A DNA stretch of 18,862 bases from Candidatus Harrisonbacteria bacterium (lineage in GTDB: Bacteria; Patescibacteriota; Minisyncoccia; UBA6257; 1-14-0-10-44-23), in the NCBI GenBank assembly GCA_023244975.1, contig JAHFLG010000018.1:1-18862 (forward strand). Reading direction: 5' to 3'. This document shows, piece by piece, positions 1-6,701 of the stretch. The notes under the pieces were generated by a model. It was not told the origin of the DNA. It made no database searches and was given only the letters and a program-made list of their open reading frames with translations. A program made the translations under genes and the position numbers. Position 1 is the first letter of the stretch. Each line of letters begins with the position of its first letter.

Positions 1-1285
1 AAAATGTACCGGGGCTAAACATAGTACCGAAGCTACGGGTTCCATCTGGATTTATCTAGGTGGAGCGGTAAGAGAGCATTCCAATCTGCTGTGAAGGTTG
101 ACCCGTGAGGGCAGCTGGAGCGTTTGGAAGAGAGAATGTTGGCATAAGTAACCACAATACGCGTGAGAAACGCGTACCCCGAAAATCCAAGGTTTCCGTG
201 GCAATGGCAATCAACCACGGGTTAGGCGATCCTAAGGCAATGGTGAGAACCGCAGCTGATGGGAAGCCGGTTAATATTCCGGCCCATGCTTAATTGTGCG
301 ATGGAGTGACGGAGGAAATGAACGTGAGCGCCTTAATGGTTTGGCGTCTGGGAGGACAAGCGATGATATCCTGGCAAATCCGGGTATCTGACTTTAATGT
401 CGAGTCGCGCGCCTTTTGGTAAGATACCGGTTTTCCGGTGTTAATTCACGTGAAGAGCCTTCCAAGAAAAACTTCTAAGTTTAGATTAAGTATATCGTAC
501 CGTAAACCGACACAGGTGGGTGAGGAGAGTATCCTCAGGGGAACGAGTGAATCTTCGTTAAGGAACTCGGCAAAAAAGCGGCCGTAAGTTAGCGATAAGG
601 CCTGCCCATAGCAATATGGGCCGCAGCGAAAGTATCTCTGGCGACTGTTTAACAAAAACACAGCTCCCTGCTAACTCGCAAGAGGATGTATAGGGGGTGA
701 CGCCTGACCGATGCGAGAAGGTTAACGGTGCCCGTGCAAGCGGAGTGCCCGAAGCCCTCGTCAATGTCAGCAATAACTATAATTGTTCTAAGGTAGCGCA
801 ATTCCTTTCCGGGTAAGTTCCGGAGCGCACGAATGGCGGAACGACTGGAGAACTGTCTCAACGAAGAGCTCGGTGAAAATGCGATTCCCGTGAAGACGCG
901 GGATACCTGCAGCAAGACGAAAAGACCCCGGGAGCTTTACTGTAGTTTGGTATTGGCTCTAGAATTTTACTGCGTAGTGTAGTGGCGAGCCTTTGAAGCG
1001 TTTCTTTCGGGAGACGTGGAGGCGACAATGAAACAGCCATCTTTAAAATTTTAGATTCTAACCTCAGCGGCAAAAACGTTGCGGGACAGTGCCTGATGGG
1101 CAGTTTTAATGGGGCGTTATCCTCCTAAAAAGTAGCGGAGGAGTTTATCAAGGTCAGCTTGGCCCGGATGGAAATCGGGCTGGACGCGTAAAGGCGTATG
1201 CTGGCTTAACGGCAAGACCTACAAGTCGCGCCGGTGCGAAAGCAGAACTTAGTGACCCGACGGCACTTTATAGAAAGGCCGAAGA

Positions 1286-1320
<35 letters not shown>

Positions 1321-1362
1321 GTGTGGCTCGAGCGTTCCTAGCGACGGCCACGCTCGGCACCT

Positions 1363-1700
1363 TAAATTACATTGGGGTGCACTCGAAGTAATTCGATTCC
1401 TGATTATCTGAAATTGATAGTAAAATGAGTTTTGTAATTTATTACGAAACAGAAACTTGGCTTATAACGGAGAACTCCATGCGTGTTTTAAGATAGGACA
1501 CGATGTGGACAACCCCGTGGGAAGTTTCCGTCAGTTGACGGATAACCCCGTAGAGACTTGTTCTGACGCCGTAAGGGCTTGAAGAACGGAGTGAGGAGCA
1601 GTGCTCCTTGCTAACACGCCAACTCCCGTAAAATCGCTAATCGCGATCACGGGATGAAGATATAGTCCGAACCTCCAAGTAATTGGAGTTAACAAGTATG
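1363..1700 (+). mobile_element. ORF-less group I intron at 23S site L2500
   Basis: A 338-nt insertion splits the universally conserved GGCACCT|CGATGTCGG, i.e. after E. coli U2500. The 5' splice site is supported by a P1 helix: exon GCACCT (1357-1362) pairs with GGGTGC (1375-1380), with the required U-G wobble at the splice site. The last intron base is G1700, as expected for group I. Core pairings I can draw are P4 ACGG 1467-1470 with CCGT 1515-1518, P6 GGG 1519-1521 with CCC 1546-1548, a stem on P6 (TCCGTC 1527-1532 with GACGGA 1537-1542, AGTT loop), and P7 GACT 1555-1558 with AGTC 1664-1667. No ORF fits inside. It shares an 18-nt core block, AACCCCGTAGAGACTTGT, with the second intron, so the two are related. 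Confidence 0.93.
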
Positions 1701-1932
1701 CGATGTCGGCTCGCCCTAGCGCGGAGGTGGAGAAGCTTCCAAGCGTTTGTCTGTTCGCCAATTAAAAGGGCACGTGAGCTGGGTTCAAACCGTCAACTTT
1801 GAACTCTAAATGATATCGTAAGCACGGCGGCTTAGAGAAGTAATTCTCTTCGAATAAATCGACTCATATCGGTGAAGTCCTCCTATGAAGTTAACCTGTC
1901 ATATGGTAGGATAATACCGAGGGAAGTTCTAT

Positions 1933-2379
1933 ATGAGTCAACTAATAAGCGAAACCAAAAAAGCTTACTTTGCCGGATTTTTAGACGGTGATGGAAGCAT
2001 CTATGTACAGCTTAAACCGAATCCTACCTACAAGTATGGATATCAGGTTGCGCCGTATATAGTGCTCTTTCAGTCTCAGAAAGGTAAAAGTAACTTTGAG
2101 AAGCTTTGTTCAGTCATAGGATTAGGATATACGCGAGAACGTCGCGACGGAATCATGGAATATATCATCGGAAGAAACGATGAGATCCGTAAGTTCCTGG
2201 CGATGGTCAAGCCGTATGTACTCCTTAAAACTGAGCAAGTATCTCTCATGCTTCAAATTCTAGACGCGAAAGAAAAAGTCGAGAATCTTGAAGATTTCAA
2301 GGTTTTAGCAAAATTGGTTGATCGTTTCAGAGAATTAAATTATTCAAAGAAACGAAAAACTCGCATAGTAACCCCGTAG
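1933..2379 (+). CDS. LAGLIDADG homing endonuclease, I-CreI family
   Basis: A 148-residue single-motif LAGLIDADG endonuclease, expected to act as a homodimer that cuts intron-less 23S rRNA genes and so spreads its intron. The motif YFAGFLDGDG spans residues 12-21. D20 falls at the same number as the catalytic Asp of I-CreI. The following DNA-contact strand QLKPNPTYK (26-34) keeps I-CreI Q26, K28, N30 and Y33, with Thr for Ser at 32. GYTRERR matches I-CreI GYVRDRG (its Y66, R68, R70), and the lysine in YVLLK matches K98. There is a two-residue insertion after Q38. The ORF starts inside a ribozyme stem and its TAG stop lies inside the conserved core. GAGGG at 1919-1923 could act as a weak SD but is also the P6 strand. 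Similarity is recalled from the known I-CreI sequence, not searched. Confidence 0.95.
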   Translation: MSQLISETKKAYFAGFLDGDGSIYVQLKPNPTYKYGYQVAPYIVLFQSQKGKSNFEKLCSVIGLGYTRERRDGIMEYIIGRNDEIRKFLAMVKPYVLLKTEQVSLMLQILDAKEKVENLEDFKVLAKLVDRFRELNYSKKRKTRIVTP

Positions 2380-2385
2380 AGACTT

Positions 2386-2403
2386 GTCCGCCAGCTGGCG
2401 GAC
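2386..2403 (+). repeat. Perfect 18-nt palindrome in the L2593 intron
   Basis: GTCCGCCAGCTGGCGGAC is a perfect inverted repeat directly after the P7 5' strand, where the related L2500 intron has unrelated sequence. It would form a GC-rich hairpin in the P3/P8 region. It may be an intron peripheral stem or a small mobile palindrome. A single copy is seen here. Confidence 0.6.
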
Positions 2404-2817
2404 GGAATGCGGAAAACGCATTAAGACGTCGATCTCCTGAGAAATCAGGATGGTGGTATAGTCCATACCTTCAGTAATGGAGGAGAGTAAAATATAGCGT
2501 GAGACAGGTTGGTCTCTATCTGTTGCAGGCGTATGGTATCGGAGGAGAGTTGATCCTAGTACGAGAGGACCGGATTGAACGAACCGCTGGTGTACCGGCT
2601 TTACTACCAAGTAAACTGCCGGGTAGCTATGTTCGGAAGGGATAAGCGCTGAAAGCATCTAAGCACGAAGCCTACTCCAGGATTAGATACCAAGTATGTC
2701 GAAAGATGTACTAATGACTCGTGAAAGACTAACACGTACATAGGTTCTAGGTGTAAGGCCGGTAACGGTTTTAGCCGAGGAATACTAATAAGTCATTGCA
2801 ATTAACTACTAACACGT

Positions 2818-2926
2818 TTCTGTGATTGTATCGCTCTGCACATATGGCAGTGCGGTGCAATGACAGAATTCTAAACTGATCATTCAAGCACTTTAAAAAA
2901 GTGTTTGTGTACCCGCCTCGGGCGGG
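2818..2926 (+). other. Structured 23S-5S spacer: three hairpins, no tRNA
   Basis: Three hairpins occupy the spacer. The first runs 2818-2868: TTCTGT/ACAGAA outside, then a 15-position stem 2825-2839 with 2847-2861 having one mismatch, around a 7-nt loop. The second is 2886-2906, a 9-bp stem AAGCACTTT/AAAGTGTTT with one G-U pair. The third is CCCGCC 2912-2917 with GGCGGG 2921-2926. No tRNA is visible. The first stem is long enough to be an RNase III-type processing site, which is inference. Confidence 0.6.
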
Positions 2927-2959
2927 GAAAATCCCTAACGCGTTTCAAAAAGACCTTTT

Positions 2960-3082
2960 GAGCGCTGGTGTTTTACACTCGCTGGCCCCACCTCTTCCCA
3001 TTCCGAACAGAGAAGTGAAACGGCGAGTAACTGATGATACTTCTGGGTTCGCCCGGTGGGAAAGTAGGTTATGCCAGCACTT
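2960..3082 (+). rRNA. rrf: 5S rRNA
   Basis: Recognised by the conserved core CCCATTCCGAACAGAGAAGTGAAAC (around 2997-3021) and CCCGGTGGGAAAGTAGG near 3052-3067. The terminal helix pairs GCTGGT (2964-2969) with GCCAGC (3073-3078), continuing outward through G2962-C3080, A2961-U3081 and G2960-U3082, with one C-A mismatch. The ends are estimated from this helix and may shift a few bases. It lies about 150 nt after the 23S gene in the same direction, as expected for one rrn transcript. Confidence 0.93.
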
Positions 3083-3096
3083 AAGAGGTTTTTTAT
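3083..3096 (+). terminator. rrn terminator after an extended 5S stem
   Basis: The 5S terminal helix does not stop at the mature ends. AGACCTTTT (2951-2959) pairs continuously with AAGAGGTTT (3083-3091), including G-U pairs, and is followed by the T run 3089-3094. The same helix could serve as 5S processing stem and intrinsic terminator. Confidence 0.6.
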
Positions 3097-3107
3097 TTCT
3101 TTATTTG

Positions 3108-3116
3108 TGCTATATT
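3108..3116 (+). promoter_or_regulatory. Extended -10 promoter TGCTATATT, leaderless start
   Basis: TGC plus TATATT ends 7 nt before ATG 3124, so transcription should begin at or next to the start codon. No good -35 is seen. Confidence 0.6.
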
Positions 3117-3123
3117 GTTAGCT

Positions 3124-3618
3124 ATGAAATATACTCTTACCAAAAAGCTCTTAGCGGCCTTTTTTTCTTTTATGATTATAATCGGCGCGCTGGCCACTCC
3201 GAGTGTCGCGCTGGCAACACTGCCCGCGGTCACTACTGAAGGGCCAAGCGGATTTATCCCAAACGAGCCTGGCAGCTGCTACACGTATTTAAGCGACTAC
3301 ATTAAACCGGCAAAAAAGAATAATCGATCTCAAGTTATCAGACTCCAGCAATTTTTAAACCAGGTGAGCGGCACGAATATTCTTACCGGAACTCTTGCTC
3401 CGGCAGGTCTCGAGGTCACCGGCACCTATGACGCAGCAACACAAAAGGCAGTGAAGAATTTTCAGCATTACTATTGGCCCATTATTTTACTGCCGTGGGC
3501 TTCTCACGGGCTCAAAGATGTGCAGACTGGAACCGGCGTTGTCTACAAAACTACGCAGCGCTGGATTAATATGCTCAACTGCCCTGGCGCCGAACTCGAC
3601 ATGCCGCATCTCAAATAA
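3124..3618 (+). CDS. Secreted peptidoglycan-binding-domain protein
   Basis: A 164-residue exported protein. Residues 1-31 form a signal peptide: basic MKYTLTKK, then a hydrophobic stretch, then VALA before a likely cleavage site. Residues from about 63 on (SQVIRLQQFLN, then GLEVTGTYDAATQKAVKNFQ) match the PG_binding_1 repeat, a three-helix fold that binds cell-wall peptidoglycan. A second, weaker helical unit follows (TGVVYKTTQRWINMLN), with isolated cysteines near each end of the mature part. No catalytic domain is visible. The ATG at 3124 is preferred over the upstream TTG at 3115 because it follows the extended -10 element and gives a normal signal peptide. It lies between the rRNA genes and the cell-wall cluster; a wall-anchoring role is inferred. 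Confidence 0.8.
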   Translation: MKYTLTKKLLAAFFSFMIIIGALATPSVALATLPAVTTEGPSGFIPNEPGSCYTYLSDYIKPAKKNNRSQVIRLQQFLNQVSGTNILTGTLAPAGLEVTGTYDAATQKAVKNFQHYYWPIILLPWASHGLKDVQTGTGVVYKTTQRWINMLNCPGAELDMPHLK

Positions 3619-3633
3619 CTCTTCGCTCGAGCG

Positions 3634-3642
3634 TGGTATACT
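3634..3642 (+). promoter_or_regulatory. Extended -10 promoter TGGTATACT, leaderless start
   Basis: TGG plus TATACT ends 6 nt before ATG 3649, predicting a leaderless mRNA for the amidohydrolase-ftsW pair. Confidence 0.65.
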
Positions 3643-3648
3643 TATTGC

Positions 3649-5139
3649 ATGATCCTGATTAAGGACAGTGTTGTTGTTGATGGTACCGGAAAACCGGGTC
3701 AGAAACTGGATATTCTTATCAAAGACGATCGTATCGCTGCGATCGGATCGTTTCCTAACCAAAAAGTTGATGTTGTTATTGATGCTCTTGGCCTCACCAC
3801 GACTCCTGGGTTTATTGACGTTAATACTGACAGCGACCATTATCTGAGTTTATTTACCAATCCCGCGCAGCAGGATTTTTTGCTGCAAGGTGTGACGACG
3901 ATCATTGGCGGCCACTGCGGTAGCAGTTTGGCTCCGCTTATTAAAGGAACACTTGAATCGATCCGCAAATGGGGTGACACAAGCCAAATCAATGTCAACT
4001 GGAACACCATGGCAGAGTTTTTAAAAGTACTCGATTCGCTTAAGCTTGGTCTAAATTTTGGTACACTGGTGGGTCACTCAACCATTCGTCGTTCTCTTAT
4101 CGGTGAAGACAATCGGGATCTCTCATTTAAGGAGCTTGATGTACTTAGAGCAGTAGTCCGCCAGGCGCTTGAAGATGGTGCGCTCGGCATATCGACCGGA
4201 CTCGGATACAATCATGGGCGCAATACAAGTTATTCAGAGATTAAACTGATCGCGGAACTGGCGGCCGCATATAACGCAGTGTATGCAACGCATCTGCGTA
4301 ATGAGCGCGAGGGAGTCGTTGATGCAGTTACTGAAACCATAGCCGTTGCTCACGAGACCGGAGCCCGGACACTGATTAGTCATTTCAGAGCCATTACGGG
4401 TAACGGAGAAGAATTTGAGGATGCACTCAGGCTTATTGAGAACGCTCCTTCCGGAACTAACATTCATTTTGACGGATATCCCTTTGATTACAGTATATTG
4501 CCGATTTATACGTTGCTTCCGCCATGGGCTCAACAGGGAAGCATGGAGACCATGATGAAAACATTGACTGAAGCAGGCAGCGAGGGCGAGATCATACGCA
4601 CGCTTCCGGTATTTCGAGCTCAAGATATTACCATCGCGAGCGCACCAGGCTTTGACTATCTTGTCGGCAAAACACTGACTGATTTCGGACGGAGCCAGGA
4701 GCTGACTCAGAAGGAGAGCCTTATTAAATTGATGAAGATGACAAAATTACGAGCGGTACTTTTTAAGCGTAACATTGATCTTTCTCTGACCGTCAAGGCT
4801 CTGATGAGCGAACGATCGCTCATCGCAAGCAATAGTCCGAGTCTCTTGGGAGGAAAAAATGTGCTTGAAAATGAGCGAGCAGTAAAAACTTTTCCAACAT
4901 TTTTGGAGCGTGCCAAAGAATTTAATAAATCATTTGAATGGGCCATCAAGAAGGTAACGAGCGACGCGGCAATTCTCTTTAATCTTCAGGATCGCGGAAT
5001 TATTAAAGAAGGCGCGATTGCTGACCTCGTTGTTCTCTCGGACAATAAGGCTGTGCATGTGTTTGTCGGCGGTAAAATTGTTGTTCAGGATGGGATAGCT
5101 AAAGATCTGTTTAACGGCAAGGTACTCAGGCGGGTATGA
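3649..5139 (+). CDS. D-aminoacylase-like amidohydrolase with altered metal site
   Basis: A 496-residue protein of the amidohydrolase superfamily, N-acyl-D-amino-acid deacylase type. The N-terminal beta-sandwich (DGTGKPGQKLDILI) and C-terminal return (GAIADLVVL) flank a TIM-barrel. In characterised D-aminoacylase (Alcaligenes) the tight zinc site uses one Cys and two His. These are present here as C90 (GGHCGSSLAP), H215 (YATHLRNE) and H245 (ISHFRA). The HxH pair after beta-strand 1 is replaced: PGFIDVNTDSD has N59 and D61. The late barrel Asp, usually in a GSD-type motif, is N395 in LIASNS. It may therefore bind one metal, use a different substrate, or be non-catalytic. Its stop overlaps the ftsW start (ATGA), and its neighbours suggest a role with D-amino acids of peptidoglycan, which is inference. 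Confidence 0.8.
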   Translation: MILIKDSVVVDGTGKPGQKLDILIKDDRIAAIGSFPNQKVDVVIDALGLTTTPGFIDVNTDSDHYLSLFTNPAQQDFLLQGVTTIIGGHCGSSLAPLIKGTLESIRKWGDTSQINVNWNTMAEFLKVLDSLKLGLNFGTLVGHSTIRRSLIGEDNRDLSFKELDVLRAVVRQALEDGALGISTGLGYNHGRNTSYSEIKLIAELAAAYNAVYATHLRNEREGVVDAVTETIAVAHETGARTLISHFRAITGNGEEFEDALRLIENAPSGTNIHFDGYPFDYSILPIYTLLPPWAQQGSMETMMKTLTEAGSEGEIIRTLPVFRAQDITIASAPGFDYLVGKTLTDFGRSQELTQKESLIKLMKMTKLRAVLFKRNIDLSLTVKALMSERSLIASNSPSLLGGKNVLENERAVKTFPTFLERAKEFNKSFEWAIKKVTSDAAILFNLQDRGIIKEGAIADLVVLSDNKAVHVFVGGKIVVQDGIAKDLFNGKVLRRV

Positions 5140-6236
5140 CCGAAGGAAGAAAGCCGGATTATCTGATTTTGTCGTGCGCCGGTTTGCTGGTGCTGCTTGG
5201 TTTGGTTATGCTTGCCTCGGCCTCATCAAATATCGGCAAGGTTCAGTTTAACGATCCATCCTATTATTTGAAGCATCAGCTGTATTACGGCATCAGTCTT
5301 GGGATTATCGGGTTTTTGATAACATCAAAACTTAATTACAGTATCTACAAAAATCGAATTATTTCAGTTGGTTTTTTGCTTTTTACCTGTATTCTACTCG
5401 TATTGGTATTCTCGCCGCTTGGGCTGAAGGCCGGAGGAGCCAGCCGGTGGCTCGCGCTCGGACCGTTTTCATTTCAGCCGGCGGAGCTCCTGAAGCTTTC
5501 TCTAGTCATTTATTTAGCGAGTTGGCTTAGCCAAAAAGATATACGTCAACGGCTGGTTCTGCAGGGCGTATTGCCGTTTGTCACTGTACTTTCGGTCATA
5601 GCCGGGCTGCTTATTTTTCAACATTCAACGAGTCCCGTGGCGATTTTACTGCTCGTGGCTCTTATTATGTATTTTATCAGCGGGGCGAGACTAGCGTATC
5701 TTTTTGGTATTGTAGTTGCCGGTGCCGTCGCGATCGCGCTGCTTGTGATGATTACGCCGTATCGTGCTCAACGGGTAATGACGTTTTTAAATCCGGAGGC
5801 CGATCCTACAGCGAGCGGCTATCAGGCTATGCAGGCAAAAACGGCTATTGGTGCCGGAGGATTCATTGGCGTTGGATACGGCGCAAGTACAGTCAAATAT
5901 CATCTGCCTGAGCCTGCAGGAGACTCAATTTTCGCGGTTATTGGCGAGGAGTTTGGATTTATTGGTTCAATATTTTTACTCGGCCTTTTTGCATGTTTGG
6001 TCATTAGAATATTGCTTGTGGCGCAAAAGACGGCGGATCCGTTTGGCCGACTACTACTCGTTGGCTTTGGTTCGATTATTGTGGTGCAGACGGCCGTGAA
6101 TATCGGCGCGATGAGTGGCGTCTTGCCACTGACCGGTACGCCGTTGCCATTTATCAGTTATGGTGGCACCAACCTGGCGGTGTTTATGACAATGATGGGA
6201 ATCGTTGTCAACGTTTCAAAATATTCGTCGCGTTAG
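5136..6236 (+). CDS. ftsW: SEDS-family glycosyltransferase FtsW (or RodA)
   Basis: A 366-residue polytopic membrane protein of the SEDS family, which polymerises lipid II into glycan strands with a class B PBP. Family motifs are ALGPFSFQPAELLKLSLVIYLASWLS (residues 107-132), GYQAMQAKTAIGAGGFIGVGYG (from 228), LPEPAGDSIFAVIGEEFGFIG (257-277) with the catalytic-position Asp D263, and GTPLPFISYGGTN near the C-terminus. About ten hydrophobic segments are visible. The usual (E/Q)PD-G-(T/S) motif in the middle is replaced by QHSTSP around residue 162. The next cell-wall gene is murG, which favours FtsW over RodA, though the two are hard to separate by eye. Its start overlaps the upstream stop by 4 nt, so translation is probably coupled. 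Confidence 0.88.
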   Translation: MTEGRKPDYLILSCAGLLVLLGLVMLASASSNIGKVQFNDPSYYLKHQLYYGISLGIIGFLITSKLNYSIYKNRIISVGFLLFTCILLVLVFSPLGLKAGGASRWLALGPFSFQPAELLKLSLVIYLASWLSQKDIRQRLVLQGVLPFVTVLSVIAGLLIFQHSTSPVAILLLVALIMYFISGARLAYLFGIVVAGAVAIALLVMITPYRAQRVMTFLNPEADPTASGYQAMQAKTAIGAGGFIGVGYGASTVKYHLPEPAGDSIFAVIGEEFGFIGSIFLLGLFACLVIRILLVAQKTADPFGRLLLVGFGSIIVVQTAVNIGAMSGVLPLTGTPLPFISYGGTNLAVFMTMMGIVVNVSKYSSR

Positions 6237-6353
6237 AAAACGCTCGGCTACATCCCTGCGGGTACCAGAATGGTTCGTCGGCTTCCGAACCTTCTTCCCG
6301 CTCGGCCCGCCGGCCTGTGCGATGTACCCTCGGGAAATAGCCGCGCGTTTTCT
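6235..6353 (+). other. Large structured inverted repeat directly after ftsW
   Basis: AGAAAACGCTCGGCTA (6235-6250) pairs with TAGCCGCGCGTTTTCT (6338-6353) at 15 of 16 positions. The stem continues with CCC 6254-6256/GGG 6332-6334 and GGGTAC 6260-6265/GTACCC 6324-6329. Within the enclosed segment, GGTTCG 6272-6277/CGAACC 6286-6291 and GGCC 6304-6307/GGCC 6312-6315 form small hairpins, giving a branched fold. The outer strand begins in the ftsW stop codon and the 3' strand ends in TTTTCTTTC. It could be an elaborate terminator, a structured RNA or a miniature inverted-repeat element. No ORF is seen in it. Confidence 0.6.
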
Positions 6354-6388
6354 TTCATGAATATTTAAGGATGTTTCCACCTGGATTA

Positions 6389-6443
6389 CTAGAAAAGAAT
6401 GCGGCCCCACGAAGAGCGCGGTACGCGCGCATTCGTGGGGCCG
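6389..6443 (-). terminator. Intrinsic terminator of the GC-rich small gene
   Basis: CGGCCCCACGAA (6402-6413) and TTCGTGGGGCCG (6432-6443) form a perfect 12-bp stem, extended by GCGCG 6416-6420/CGCGC 6424-6428. Read on the - strand it begins 19 nt after the stop at 6463 and is followed by ATTCTTTTCTAG (6400-6389). Confidence 0.7.
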
Positions 6444-6462
6444 TGGGCGACTGCGGACGGGG

Positions 6463-6654
6463 CTAGGAGTCGCCCCAGGCGTCTGCGACCGGGGTCGCGA
6501 CGGGGAGCTGTGGGGCGTCCGAGCCGGGAAGCGGCTCATCTTCTGCCGGGACTCCCATCTCCCGGAGGTTGCGAGCTCGCTCCGACTTCAGATCGTCGGC
6601 AGCGTTGAGGTCGGACATCCAGTACCGCTGGTTCTCGGGGCGCATCTCGTCCAT
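6463..6654 (-). CDS. Small acidic GC-rich protein of unknown function
   Basis: A 63-residue protein, not recognised. It is strongly acidic and hydrophilic. The N-terminal half looks helical (SDLNAADDLKSERARNLREMG) and the C-terminal half is rich in Pro, Ala and Asp and probably disordered. It has no signal peptide or membrane segment. Support for a real gene is unusually complete: a consensus-like promoter at 6702-6730, a leader of roughly 40 nt, SD AGAGGGAG ending 7 nt before ATG 6654, and a strong terminator just downstream. Third-codon-position GC is about 83% (52 of 63 codons), against about 40% in the first 20 codons of murG. The base composition and SD use suggest recent acquisition or special expression. 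A + strand ORF over the same span lacks these signals. Confidence 0.7.
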   Translation of the reverse strand: MDEMRPENQRYWMSDLNAADDLKSERARNLREMGVPAEDEPLPGSDAPQLPVATPVADAWGDS

Positions 6655-6701
6655 GAGGAATCTCCCTCTTGTTGTGGCTCGGGTGAGCCGGACTAATATT
6701 T

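Larger units (their letters stand above)
1794..2497 (+). mobile_element. Group I intron at 23S site L2593, carrying a homing endonuclease gene
   Basis: A 704-nt insertion after E. coli U2593: exon ...CAAACCGT ends at 1793 and exon CGTGAGACAGG resumes at 2498. The intron ends in G2497. Core pairings include P4 CGGT 1870-1873 with ACCG 1916-1919, P6 GGG 1921-1923 with CCC 2372-2374, and P7 GACT 2381-2384 with AGTC 2460-2463. The endonuclease ORF fills the loop on P6, at exactly the place where the L2500 intron has a 4-nt loop. P1 is less clear than in the first intron: a partial guide GCGGCT at 1827-1832 is possible, and GTTCAAA (exon) could also pair with TTTGAAC (1798-1804). L2593 is a known group I site and hosts the I-CreI intron in Chlamydomonas chloroplasts. 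Confidence 0.94.

Noticed and set aside
33..1073. Several short ORFs on both strands in the first kilobase
   Set aside because: All lie in conserved 23S rRNA exon sequence.
1531..1761. 76-codon - strand ORF across the L2500 intron and the next exon
   Set aside because: It spans ribozyme core and rRNA exon, has no start signals and no recognisable motif; the intron is ORF-less.
2344..2658. 104-codon - strand ORF in the L2593 intron and 3' exon
   Set aside because: Antisense to ribozyme core and conserved 23S sequence.
2809..2959. tRNA gene in the 23S-5S spacer
   Set aside because: No cloverleaf with a T-loop GTTCRA; only simple hairpins.
3115..3123. TTG start for the peptidoglycan-binding protein
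   Set aside because: It overlaps the -10 hexamer at 3111-3116; ATG 3124 gives a standard signal peptide and leaderless start.
2901..3239. 112-codon ORF on the + strand over the 5S rRNA
   Set aside because: It runs through the 5S gene and the start of the peptidoglycan-binding protein gene in another frame; no protein features.
6399..6608. 69-codon + strand ORF opposite the GC-rich small gene
   Set aside because: GC-rich DNA leaves few stop codons in all frames. Only the - strand ORF has a promoter, SD and terminator, and the + ORF starts inside that terminator hairpin.
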